Below are positions 33,854 through 44,880 of a stretch of 64,000 nt of DNA, piece after piece; position 1 is the first letter of the stretch, and every line of letters begins with the position of its first letter. The DNA lies in NCBI GenBank assembly GCA_002682825.1, contig NOKP01000016.1, positions 1,329,660 to 1,393,659 of the forward strand. The letters run 5' to 3'. This stretch comes from Neonectria sp. B-13. Its lineage: Eukaryota > Ascomycota > Sordariomycetes > Hypocreales > Nectriaceae. A program made the translations under genes and the position numbers. The notes under the pieces were generated by a model that saw nothing but the letters and a program-made list of their open reading frames with translations, was not told the origin of the DNA and did not search any database.

Positions 33854-36800
33854 CTAACCCAGATGTGGAGGGTTGCTAATACGCGGGTCCAGATCCTTAA
33901 TAGCCATGCCTTTATGTCTCCACAGAGCTGTATGAAAATTTGGAAGCGAAGCTAACCCTGCACTCGTCACACGGCCGCCATATCTTAATAGTAAAAGAAC
34001 CAGTTGATATGCATCCCTTGGTCTGATGTGGTCTCCAATCTCGAAAACGTTGCCCTTGGCGCCAAAGGCAACGTCAAGAGGCGTCAGTCCACTGTTGTCA
34101 AGTGCATTTACACTGGCCCCTTTTCTTAGCAGCATTGAAGCCAGTGGCAGATATGATAAGTGAAGAGGCTTGCAGACACCGTCGGGTATATTGAAGCGAG
34201 GGCTTCGAGCCGGGACGTCACAATCAGGATCTTGTCCGTTGTTCAGAAATAGCTGGGCCATTGAGAGGATTGGTTGAAGTGTAGAGTTGTCCCCACCACT
34301 GTATCCTTCGTAAAAAGCCCTACATAGCAACTGAAAAGGTGTGTGATTGCGGTATATACTGTCTAGGCTTGCCTCAAACCGTAGAAGCAACAATGCCATT
34401 TGAGTAATATCGTCGAATGAAACCTCGTTGTTGTCGACGTGATACCTAACCCTTCTAAGTGGCCGACCTCTCTTCGTGAATAGTCGCTTCGGGATATAGT
34501 TCGCCGTGTCGAGTGTCCTTCTGACGACGTCGTGCAAAAGAGTTGAATTGTTGGACTTCTGTAAGCCCAGCATCTCTCTCACAAATGCGGGCTCGTCGTT
34601 TTTCAAAGATGCCTCGACATAATTCAAGAGATTAGTAACAGCGCCAAATGTCAAGGCGGAGCCATATAGTCCGTACACGTCGTCCTCGTCCCGAGCAGGG
34701 GTAAATACATCTTCTGATTCCGCCTCGTCCAAAATATGTTTTTGATTGACTCCAGTTGATGCTTCTGCACGTGAGAAATAGTGCAAGTAAGAAAACCATT
34801 TTGGAAGTCGCGGACTGAACTGTGGGAGGGATTTGTAACGAGGTGTAAGCCATCGTCTCCTTTCGACTGCCAGTTGAGCAAGTCCATACTTTGAAAGAAA
34901 TGAGTATCCGTTTTGGTTGAAATAGAAAGCCTGGTCACCCAGAAGGTCGGAAAGGCCAGTCTTTTGTACAAATTCTTTGACCGTGCGATGCATGAACTCA
35001 ATAGAATCAAGCGCCACTCCGCCATGTACTGTTCGTCTTCTCTCCAGGAGACCGCCACACCGACTGCTAAGTCGGCGGTCTTGAGTATCCGCCGGTGGAG
35101 TGAGTTCCAATCCTATGCCATAAGAATTGCTTATTTTAATGCCTGGTGATATGTCATTTTCTCCTCGTATCAAGTCTGTGTAAATGCTCATCCAAAGTGT
35201 CCACGGCTTTGAGGGGATCTCGTTGATGCAACTGGCAAGGCTATCTTGTTTAGCACATGATAATGCTAGCCAGAAATCATAAGAGTTCATGGGTTCGTCA
35301 GATCGCAATGCTAGCTCAAGCATTACATAGGCATCTAGCCGGAACTTCTGCGGTACCTTTTGCAGAATTCGTTTGTACTTGTCTTCGAGTTCTTGTTCGG
35401 GACTGAGAGATTGGAGTTTGCCCAGAAGGTCTGAGATATCCTCTGCGCCATCTCTGCATTCTTCCAGAAGCTCGTCTATTGTGAGTCTCAGCCATAAGAA
35501 GACTCCCTCGGCTCGATCTCGGAGAGATTGAATGAGCTCCGGTCCCACACACTCCTTGGCTTCGCAGTCTCTAGCCAATAGTAATGACATGCGGCGGTTG
35601 TCCCCGAATCTACCATTTATGTACGTGAGAACATCGTTTTTGGTATAATCCTGGATTCTCAACCCTGGAAATGATCCATAAGCATCCAAAAACGTGTTGT
35701 AAGGGCGGCTAGAGAGGCAAATCCTGAGTTGTGTGACTGAATCGTGGGACAAGTCAACCATATGGTTGAGAAAATCAACAACAAAGTTGGCTGGCTCCTT
35801 GCATTCATCCAGAGCATCTAGGAAGAGAACGATGCTCATTGCGACTTGATGCTGACTGAGAATCAAGTCCAATGCTTCTCGAAGATGCTCAATTGACCAT
35901 TCCCCTTTGCATTTACTGTGGACTGGCGCTATGCATTTCCCGAGTGCCGGTTCAGAGTTGATACACTGGCTTAGAATGGCGTAGAGAAGGCCCTCAATTG
36001 ACTTTTGAAGCTCTGTGCCCGGATCGTAGAACGAGAAAGAAACATATATTGGTGAGTTGCTGTCGTCGGGGAAAAGCTGTCCCATCTTCTCCTTGTAGGT
36101 GTGTGAGATGTATTTCATCAACATCGACTTGCCAGAACCTGGTTTTCCGCTGACCCAAAAAATGGGGTGGGCTGTTCTGAGCCAATGCAGAAGAGGCGAG
36201 TCGTTTTGCCAGATCCAGTTGAAGGTATCCTGGTACGGCAGCCGGAGGCTATCAAATCGATGGCGAACCTCGATATTCCAGACATTGAGACTGTGTGCCA
36301 CTTCATCCAACACATCTTTAACTTTGTCAGCTGGGTCAAAGAGGATTGCTATAGTTAGAGGCTGACCTGGGTCATCATCAAACTCTGGAGTCACGTTGTG
36401 ACCTAGCCGCGGGATGTGTTCGCTGCTTGCACTCCGATTTAACGAGTTCAAGGTCGCAACTTGAATTTGTTCAACAACATGCTGTCTAATAACCTCATAG
36501 ACTGAACTTCCTGGTGAAAGTTTAATCATATTTGAATGAGTATCGCCGATTGGATGTCGATCCTGATCAGTTGAGCCGGACTGAATGGCAAAACTGGCAT
36601 TGACCAGAATGGCTTGTAGCCCTGAGTTTTCCCATTGACGTGTCAGAGAGTTGTACTTAGTATGTTAGCTCATATATTAACTCTATGCCAAGAGCTTTGA
36701 CCTACCTCTGCAGTCTCTGATTGACACGTTTCGTAGAATGATATGAGCCGCACAGGTTGTGAACTTTGAGGGTTCATGTACGGTGCCAGGCCTGCAATTT

Positions 36801-38707
36801 GTTGATCGAGATTTTGTAGATATGCAGAGCCGCGAGCCAGATGAGTGACAAAATTGTGGTTTGGTTGTCCTCTGATCATTGGCATAAAATGAGAGGTCTC
36901 CATCCCTTGATTTGGAACACCAAAGAACATGATTGCCCGGACATATCTTAAAAAGACATCGTTATGGCGCGCCAAAATCCGCAGGGCAGACTTCAAGACA
37001 ATACCACCAAGGCTATGGGCAAGGAATATCACCGCCTTTGAGCCCTGTGTCCGGTCCATTGTCTGAAGTTGATCAACGAGAGTTCTGGCCACATCTTCAA
37101 TCGATTGAGCCGATTTGTTATCGATGATTTGTGTATCATATCCGTACAAGACGGCCCGGGTACCATTGGCATCTGTGGGTAGCTTGTCTCTAACCCAGGT
37201 GAAGTGTGCGTGCTTTGTATCTGCCCACGAGCACAGTGGGTGACCATTTAGTCCATGAATAAAGACACAACTACTATAATTAGTACCAGTGAACTAAATG
37301 ATGCCTTATCGATTACTTACTCAAGGACATGATTGTCTTTGTGGACGTCGTTGAGAGTAGTAAAGCCTAGAAAGTGCGTATCAAGTTGTATCGTATGACG
37401 CCCATCCCGCGTTCTGATAGTCCAAGCGTTTCCTTTTTTCAGCCAGCGTGGCAACTCGTCACATTCCAACATTATCGTGGCCGTTTTAGTGGAGTCACAT
37501 GAAAATGAGTCTCGAGCGAGCGAGAGGACTCGTATCTTGTCATATGGGCCAAGGCTAGGCTCAGTGTGTGATAGCAAGCGTTTGAGGCTCTCCTGTGTCT
37601 CTCCGGAAGGAATATTCTGCACGCGAAAGGACAAATCTTTCGGGTCCCTGGGCAGCAAGCAATCATTTGCATCTTGAGCGAGTTCGTCTGAATCAGAGGC
37701 TGCAGAGACTTTAGCTACTACGTTCCAGTCTAAGTACAGAAGGGATTTCACGAAGTATTCTCGGTACCTTCAGAGTCTCTGCCGACCTCAGCCAACACAG
37801 CTTTAGCATATGCGGCTGCCATGGCTGCAGCATAAGGTTGCCATTCTTTGTTCTTGTGTGAATCCCCATAGTCACAGACTCCTCGAATGACGCCAACAGG
37901 GATGATGTTCATCGTCCCAGCCGCCTCCATCTCGAGACCAATGATGTTGAAGGTATCTCGAAATTCATTTCGCGTCATGCTATACTTCATCAGCGTATCC
38001 CCAGATCCTATTGGGCCGTACCAGACTCTCGTGCGCTCCGCATTGGGCCGCGATGTCCTGGGTACGACTTTTTCGACTCCGGCCTCATCGGTCTCGTGCA
38101 AGACATCATTTTCCTGGCCGGGGTCCAGGAAATCTCCATCGCTATGCTTCTTGCACTTCATCGTCTCGTAGTATGGGAGAAACAACCTCCATTCGTCGGG
38201 CTCTTCGAGTTTGATTCGCCCAATTATTGACCTGACAGCGTCGGCTGTACTGGCAAGAACATGACCATCGCGAAGAAGATTGAATCCTTCCTTGGTCTGT
38301 TTGCCTAGCTGATACGCGATAACTCCATCGGTGTTGCCTTCAGGCAAAGCGACCAAGACATCGCCAAGGCGGATATCACGACCTTTGGGCCAAGCTTGAC
38401 TAGAAGGTCTCGGCAGGCCGGCAGCCACGCCAACCAGCAGCCCAAACCAAATGTGGGTGAAGATCTTCTTGACCTGGCTGGCGAGGGCGGCAGCTGATTC
38501 TGTGCCATATTCTTTGCCAGCCGGTAGGGTCACGATGATGATGTTGAGGCCGCACATCTTACCAGGGACAAAGACGTAGTCGTCGCCTCGGCCCATGGCG
38601 AATCGGCCAGTGTGCCTTTCATCTAGCATCTCCAAGGCCGCCTTCGCCTCAATGGGGAGGGGGGCGATCCAGGCGATCTCATAGTCCTTTGGGTTCAATG
38701 GGGGCAT
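33854..38707 (-). CDS. NLR/STAND protein: PNP_UDP + SesB-like hydrolase + NACHT + ankyrin-like C-terminus
   Basis: Four exons (38707-37768, 37714-37321, 37273-36706, 36655-33854) sum to 4704 nt, an intact 1567-aa frame. Residues 1-310 are a nucleoside phosphorylase-like effector domain (IAPLPIEAKAA at the start, GLEMEAAG at 257 and GVCDYGDSHKNKEWQPYAA at 277). Residues 315-440 are a linker ending LDTHFLGFTTL. Residues 445-635 are an alpha/beta hydrolase of the SesB/DUF676 type with nucleophile elbow LAHSLGG (Ser 532). NACHT follows, with P-loop SGKPGSGKS at 803-811 and Walker B LFLDALDE at 911-918. The C-terminus has weak ankyrin-like repeats (KGASVNALDNSGLTPLDVA). Fungal NLRs with one such effector domain are known as non-self sensors. 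Having both in one chain is unusual. ATG 38707 is used because the longer frame begins with TTG. Confidence 0.9.
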
Positions 38708-39351
38708 GGTCGCCACAATGATTTCTCGGCTCAATTGAGGAGAGCTAGCATATGGATGAAATAATCATTCAAATGATTCTGACGGAGTCTTGAACATTGT
38801 ATTATCTATGCTCGAAGGGAGAAACCCCGCACATAAGTTCGTGGCTTATTGGGTGCCTCACTCTTGGGGGCCATAGCCAGTCAACCAATGATCCGTCGGA
38901 GAAGGCATTTTCAAACAAAGTGCAAGAAAATCCGAGAACGAGAAAATGGCGCATCAGCTGATGTTCAGCTCGTCAGGTGTGTGGTCTTTCTCGGCCTCAG
39001 CTGCAGTCTGGTGGTCGCGAGATTGCTGGGACTTTTGGTAGTAAAATAAGAGATATATAAAGAGTTTAAAAACTTGAGGAAAACAGAGTTTACTTAAGTA
39101 TCTTAATATTAACCCCAGGCTCTAGCAGCATGGGCCACCCAGGAGGAGCTAAATCCGCAAACTCCCCTTAGTCCATTAGTATCAGGACAGTGCTGCCATC
39201 ATGACATGCGGGGTCCACACGGATAGCACTTCCGACTCGGAACCGTTGCCGATCGTCTATGGCGCTATCCAAATCACAAGTTCACTTCCCCACTCGCCTT
39301 CCTTCACATCTTCAAACGAGCATTGTCAAAATCAGATAAGAAGCCTTTAGA
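38708..39351. other. divergent intergenic region, AT-rich
   Basis: It holds promoters of the NLR (left) and the cupin (right). ORFs are short. An AT-rich block lies around 39040-39110. No specific motif stood out. Confidence 0.45.
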
Positions 39352-40023
39352 ATGGTCCAAGTCAAGCAATATCATCTTTTCCCAACGGATCTCATTCCGA
39401 ACTCCCCACGACCTCTATTGCACTACAAAGGTGTCTTGGCCAAGAAGCCCAACAGCTCCCACTGCGACCCGGCCGAGGTTTGGGACATGTTCAGCCAGAA
39501 CGGATGGAGAGTCGAGTGGATCTTTCGTTACGGGCCGACGCAACAATCGCACTACCATTCCAAAGCCCACGAGTGTATGGTCGTCCTTTCCGGTACCGCC
39601 ACCATCCGGTTTGGCGTAGCCGATACGTCAGAGGACCTGGAAGAGAACACGCACGGCTCGGCCTGGGAGAAGGGCGGGGTCGAAGTGGAGGGAGAGGCCG
39701 GCGATTGCTTCATCATCCCGGCGGGCGTGGCGCACAAGACGTACAATACCAAACCCGACGCCGAGTTCAAGCTCTTGACGCCGGGATCGGGACACGGGAT
39801 CGAAGCCGAAGACCCTAAAAAGGCGTTGTCCGAGATTGAGCTGTCTGGCTACACCATGATGGGAGCATACAATGGTGGCGACTGGGATTTCGTCATAAAC
39901 GGTGGGGACTTTGAAAGGGTGTGGTCTGTCCCAAAGCCAAAGTATGACCCTGTTTTCGGAGATTCAGCCCAAGGACTTTTGAGGACATGGCGTGGAAGTG
40001 GAAATACGCAGTCTCATCTGTAA
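39352..40023 (+). CDS. cupin-domain protein
   Basis: Single exon, 223 aa. The first cupin motif is GPTQQSHYHSKAHECMVVLSG-like (HxH and following Glu, candidate metal ligands at about 65-72). The second is GDCFIIPAGVAHKTYN. This two-motif arrangement defines a small RmlC-like cupin. The protein resembles fungal and bacterial YjlB-type cupins of unknown function. A C-terminal tail (WDFVINGGDFERVWSVPKP) is also typical of that group. The reaction cannot be told from sequence. It lies between the NLR and the HET gene, both implicated in self/non-self recognition, with no evidence of joint control. Confidence 0.8.
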   Translation: MVQVKQYHLFPTDLIPNSPRPLLHYKGVLAKKPNSSHCDPAEVWDMFSQNGWRVEWIFRYGPTQQSHYHSKAHECMVVLSGTATIRFGVADTSEDLEENTHGSAWEKGGVEVEGEAGDCFIIPAGVAHKTYNTKPDAEFKLLTPGSGHGIEAEDPKKALSEIELSGYTMMGAYNGGDWDFVINGGDFERVWSVPKPKYDPVFGDSAQGLLRTWRGSGNTQSHL

Positions 40024-40364
40024 GAAATGTGTCTATGGCCAATAGCTACGATGTACATACTGAGTTCAAGCTCTAACTAATACGATGACTTGCAATACGA
40101 TAAGGTGGACGCTTACCTGGAAAGGTTGTATTTCCTCAATGCGATGATACTGTCGATTGGGCCAATGTGCAACTCTGACGTGTCCCTGCATCGACTCAAC
40201 CTTGTCAGAGGCGCAGCTGAATGCGGATGCCTACTAATGTCTCAACACTAACCAAGGTCACATCGTTGATACATGACTTCTTTCTTTCAACGCCGGTGTC
40301 TGGTGCGCGCATCTGCAAACTCTCAACCTGTTTGCGCCCACTCTCGCAAGTGGAACCTGCCGAT
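40024..40364. other. intergenic region upstream of HET gene
   Basis: The HET reading frame is open back to 40221 (48 more codons including an upstream ATG at 40221), but that part has no family resemblance. I treat it as 5' leader. Confidence 0.5.
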
Positions 40365-42293
40365 ATGAGACTGCTCAACACCGCATCGCTTGAGCTAAAG
40401 GAATTCGTCGGCTTGAACAATCCCCCGTACGCGATCCTTAGTCACACATGGGGAGAAGAGGAGGTTCTTTTCGACGACATTGAGAAAGGCAATGCCACCT
40501 CGAAGAAAGCCTATGCCAAAGTTTCCAGCTGCTGTCGGAAGGCAGTTGATGATGGTTTGGATTGGGTTTGGATCGACACGTGCTGCATCAACAAAACGAG
40601 CAGCGCGGAGCTCTCTGAAGCTATAAACTCCATGTATAAATGGTACGAAAACTCTGCCATCTGCTACGTTTATCTTCAGGATGTTGCTCCAGCATCAGTC
40701 GCGTCGAATGTCAGGTTTCGGAATCTTAGGCCCCGCCGCAAGTTAATAGCGAGGCTCACCCTCGGAAATCAACGTTACTCGCAGACAATTCGCAAACATA
40801 TCTCACTCGCTGCGCGCAGGATGGACGTCGCCGAAATCTCCAGAAGTCGGTGGTTCAAGAGGGGATGGACTCTCCAGGAACTCGTTGCCCCCAAAGTCGT
40901 CGAGTTTTACAACTCGAAGTGGGAGGAGATCGGGACCAAGGGAAGCCTCGCATCTCAGATATCTACCATCACCCTAATACCTATTCGGATCTTGCACGGC
41001 GAGAACCCATCTACATGTAACATTGCTGAGCGCATGTCGTGGGCATCGGCGAGACAGACCACAAGAGAGGAAGACCTTGCGTATTGCTTGCTGGGCTTGT
41101 TTGACGTCAACATGCCTCTGCTGTATGGCGAAGGGGCAAAGTCCTTTATTCGACTCCAGGAACACATTCTAAAGCAGGAAGAGGACTACAGCATTTTCGC
41201 GTGGACGTCACGGCACGACTGCGGAAGTTCACTCACGGGTTTCCTGGCGTCATCACCTTCTGAGTTTGCAAAGGTTGTCCCTCAGAACTTTCCGCTCCCG
41301 ACCTTGGGTGGAGCTAACCCGGTGGCCGAGTCCACCGGTGGACTGAACTCATCAAAGCCATTCGCGTTTGTCAATCAGTTCGAAGAATTCGGCGCAAACC
41401 TATCCCCTGGAGAAGGGTATCAGGTTCTATACATAAAAAGCTATGAGCGCCTGCGCAAGCACCACTTCCACAACTGCCCCGCCGATGAGATACCCCAGGA
41501 ACCACCCGAACTCACCAGCCGTGGACTCCGTGTCAGCTTCCCAGTAATGCGCCCCGCAGATCCTGACTTGCCAGCCCTCGCGTGGATCTATTGCGAAATC
41601 GACAACAGGCTCCTATGCATCTTCCTGCAGCAATCATCAACGGATAGTCCTCGATTACTAGGCCGTCATTCATCACCATGGCTAGTCAGTATCGACAAGT
41701 CCTTTCTTCCCCAATTCGTTCTTACAAAGCTATCTCTGCATCCGAATGGGCAGCTAGGAGAGGAAGTTCAGCGGCCTAGTTCTTCAAATGCTTTGCTGGG
41801 CCGCATCCGGGTGGTAGTCACGGAGACAAAAGAATACGTCACTTCGCTCGTCTCGGTGATAACTTCGCATCAATGGGTCTTAAACGAGTTTTTCTTTCTT
41901 GGCCAACCGAATTTGATCGGCGACATGTGGTTCAAGTACACCCACAACGGGCAAATTGGTCATTTTGGGGTCCGCTGCGGCATCCGGGAGGGGCGTCCCC
42001 AGTGTTGGATACTGAGTTCTATAGCAAAGGACTACAACTCCTTTCTAGGCGAGAAAGTGGGCAACTTCTCAAAGCAGCACGAAAATCAGATCGCACAAGA
42101 GATTCGCATGTTCTCTACGTCCTCGGACCGTGCAGCAAAACTACCTAACCCAAAATTAGACACGATCCTCTGGGCTGCCATACGTAGGAGTCCGACGATT
42201 TTCAAAGGATACACATTGGTTTATACCCTTTCCGTGGGTGTATGTCCTCTTGATAGGTGTGAAAGTTGGGTCATGGGGTGTTTAGCCGGCTAG
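40365..42293 (+). CDS. HET-domain (heterokaryon incompatibility) protein
   Basis: Single exon, 642 aa from ATG 40365, where the protein begins MRLLNTASLELKEF as is usual for the family. The HET domain runs from about 24 to 190. The three signature blocks are YAILSHTWGEEEVLFDDI, WVWIDTCCINKTSSAELSEA with SMYKWYENSAICYVYL, and SRWFKRGWTLQELVAPKVV. After it come ERMSWASARQTTREEDLAYC and GLFDVNMPLLYGEGAKSFIR, the conserved extension of this subgroup. HET domains are TIR-related and trigger cell death after fusion of unlike strains. The C-terminal 400 residues have no recognised repeat or sensor domain. The NLR on the other side of the cupin is a possible functional neighbour. Confidence 0.92.
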   Translation: MRLLNTASLELKEFVGLNNPPYAILSHTWGEEEVLFDDIEKGNATSKKAYAKVSSCCRKAVDDGLDWVWIDTCCINKTSSAELSEAINSMYKWYENSAICYVYLQDVAPASVASNVRFRNLRPRRKLIARLTLGNQRYSQTIRKHISLAARRMDVAEISRSRWFKRGWTLQELVAPKVVEFYNSKWEEIGTKGSLASQISTITLIPIRILHGENPSTCNIAERMSWASARQTTREEDLAYCLLGLFDVNMPLLYGEGAKSFIRLQEHILKQEEDYSIFAWTSRHDCGSSLTGFLASSPSEFAKVVPQNFPLPTLGGANPVAESTGGLNSSKPFAFVNQFEEFGANLSPGEGYQVLYIKSYERLRKHHFHNCPADEIPQEPPELTSRGLRVSFPVMRPADPDLPALAWIYCEIDNRLLCIFLQQSSTDSPRLLGRHSSPWLVSIDKSFLPQFVLTKLSLHPNGQLGEEVQRPSSSNALLGRIRVVVTETKEYVTSLVSVITSHQWVLNEFFFLGQPNLIGDMWFKYTHNGQIGHFGVRCGIREGRPQCWILSSIAKDYNSFLGEKVGNFSKQHENQIAQEIRMFSTSSDRAAKLPNPKLDTILWAAIRRSPTIFKGYTLVYTLSVGVCPLDRCESWVMGCLAG

Positions 42294-42441
42294 GAACAAA
42301 GAGCCCTGAAGATTAGGCGGACGCAGAGATCAGCAACGGTAGACTAGTTGCTACTATCTTTCTGAGACGAAATCGGCCGAGGCTGAAAGACCTAGTAATA
42401 AGGAAGTGGATAGTGAAATATGGGGAGTAGCATTTTTCAAG

Positions 42442-44442
42442 TCATGAGCGTCTAGACTTCAATACGACACGATCCCAAGTTCTTTTCGCCAAATCCTCAT
42501 CTAGGAAATTAGGAGGGAAGACAATCAACGTCAACCGTCGCCTTGCTTCACCCCATTGCGTAGTGCCAGTCTTTCCGATCCACCCCACAACCAGATCCTC
42601 AAACCACAGCTTAAGGGCGTGCAAGCCAGTTTCTTTAGTGCACCTACGCTTCGCTAGGCTGAAAACCCCGGCGAAAGCCCTCCAGAACCAAAAGTCTGAT
42701 GCTACCGTGTTTCCAGACTCGATAAAATGTTTTGATCTATCAAGATCTTTCTTGAGAATGAAGAGAACGCGCCGAAAAAGTCGAATTTCAAGTTGTTGGC
42801 CAGCATTCCATACGCCTAACACGGCATGCAGGTAAAGGCCAAGAGCTGAGGATGCTCCCGACCATGAGGCCATCATCTTTCCTGAAACTGTGCTTTTTGG
42901 CAATCCTTTTTCATCCCCGGCCATGTATTGCACGTGTGAGTTGACGAATTCACGAAGCAATCTGGTAGCAGCGCCATCGAGCCACATTTGGTCTAAAGAG
43001 TCCCCGACGTCACTGCCAGGCGGCGAATCCCCTTTGAGTCTCAGATGAGCCAAATCTGTGAGCTGTCTCAAACAATGGATCATTGGGAAAGCATCAATGT
43101 CCCGGAACACAGTACCCGGCGGAGGCGTGGTGAAGAAAGCGGGAAACAGTCTCATCGCCTTCAATCTTGTTTCTAGCCCGCCGACCTCTTCTTTGTGCCA
43201 CTTGTGCATGAGGAACTGTACTTCGGAAGGATTCGGCTCCGTTTTGTTTCCCGGGAGCTTGATGCTGTCGACGATATCTTTCAATCGAGCTTTGACGCCG
43301 TGCACGAAGTTGTATGCCCTGAAAACGCTGTTAAGTAACAGAAACCTGCCAGCGAGAAAGTGGTACATACAACATAAAATACCTGTCGGCCAGTTCGTCT
43401 TCTATGTCTATTTCTGGCTGAGGGTTGAGAGTGAGAGGCTTGTAGAGGTCCATGAATCTCATTAGACCGTCAAGATGGGTCTCGGCAGTGACCACATCGC
43501 CTAGACAGCACTGCGCTGGGTTATTGGCTCGTGAATTTCTAAAATAGGTCGGGTTCGTACCTCTGAAAGAGCAAGCGTGGAAATTTCCTTCACGCACGCT
43601 GTGGCCACCTGTGAGTTGGGGGCTTTAAGCCATCCATTGACAAGGCGCAAGGCCTCAACCTTGTGGTGAAGGAACGTCATCTCGAAGCCTTTCATGTGGC
43701 CAACGTTCCAGGTGTAATGTATCCCTGCAATAAGCAGGGAGTTGCGCAGCCCGTCTGGGTTTTGGGCTGCAAGGGATAGACTGAACAGGCTGCTCAGTGG
43801 ATTGCCGCTGCAAGAACAGGGAACAGAGATACGTACCAATCTTTCCGTTCATGCGTGAGGCTAAGGCCAGAAGGATCTTCTGCCTTGCAGACTTGAGATT
43901 GTCAATATCTACGCCATCCGTTCCGGGGGCATTAGTACTCACAGTAGAGTAATAGTTCTGTCGATTTGAATGGCATGCTATTTGGGAGGCAATGGAATGG
44001 GTCCACTTGGGAAGACACCGCCATTGGCATCGTCAGGGTGCGAGGTGCCCAAGGTTGATGCTCACCCGGAAGGAATCTCTTCCTTCGCTCCCGGAGAGGG
44101 AGTCCGGGGGGAGGATATTCGCAGGATCTGTCTGCATTGGAACAGTTGGTACTAATGGGAGACGGTTAGCGAGTCTCGTCACCCCACGATTGGGCAACGG
44201 TCACGTCCCTGCCAGATGGCGAGACGCTGTAAGACGGCATGGGCCGTGACAGCTCCGTATATTCGACCCAAAGAGGAAGCGCTGGGGGTTACTAACCAGA
44301 TTGGCTGGTTCTCGTCGCATCTAAGGTGCTTCTGTCTGCAGGTAAGACATCCTGTGCGGCTCCGAGTGTGGTAGCTTCGGGATCTTTGCACAACGCCAAG
44401 GTCAACCACTTCCCCTGCGGGTGTATGATTACTGGAAGCCAT
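42442..44442 (-). CDS. Zn2Cys6 transcription factor (fungal TF domain 2 type)
   Basis: Best model has six exons: 44442-44297, 44151-43939, 43883-43837, 43766-43561, 43510-43383, 43327-42442 (1626 nt, 541 aa). The zinc cluster is split by a 145-nt intron: CLTCRQKHLRCDENQPI, then CTNCSNADRSCEYPPPG, giving C-x2-C-x6-C-x6-C-x2-C-x6-C. Downstream pieces NSLLIAGIHYTWNVG, LHHKVEALRLVNGWL and TAETHLDGLMRFMDLYKP are characteristic of the sterol-uptake-control-like fungal TF group. The second intron is uncertain. Donor GTACTA with a 55-nt intron keeps frame, and a 34-nt alternative with donor GTGAGT also does (548 aa). The 43328-43382 intron has an alternative 37-nt form. Target genes are unknown. Confidence 0.82.
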
Positions 44443-44880
44443 TGGCTAGGAACTGTCTCATTCGATATAAGCCAGAGGGTCTCAAACGGCCGTGATGGGA
44501 AAGAATGGCAAGAGAAGTGGCGTTGCCGTCCGATTGAAAGTTGAGTCTGTCGGGCGGTGGAGAGACACAATTTAGTCAGATTCAAGACACGTCAGCGCTA
44601 ACTTGGGAGAAGATCCTGGTCGACGCAACACATCCATACTCCCTAGACCGTTTTGGGCCGAATACTCGGGACCCTTGTTCTGTGACGTGACCCAGCGAGT
44701 TCGACAAGAGTACAGCAAGAGCTCAGCGTTGAATCACTACTTAATACTCTAGGAATTCGATAAGTTTTAACATAAAACTACAGCTTTCTTCTTACCATTT
44801 TCTCATTAAACTCTCATTCAATCTAATCTTAAACCATCCTCCAACAACCACCACGTTCAACGGACTTTCGGCGGTCGTAA
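44443..44880. other. intergenic region
   Basis: Upstream of both the regulator and the broken dehydrogenase. From about 44560 to 44880 there is no ATG on the plus strand, which matters for the dehydrogenase relic. Confidence 0.5.

Noticed and set aside
40221..40364. N-terminal extension of the HET protein
   Set aside because: Open frame with an upstream ATG but no family resemblance. Related proteins start at MRLLNT.
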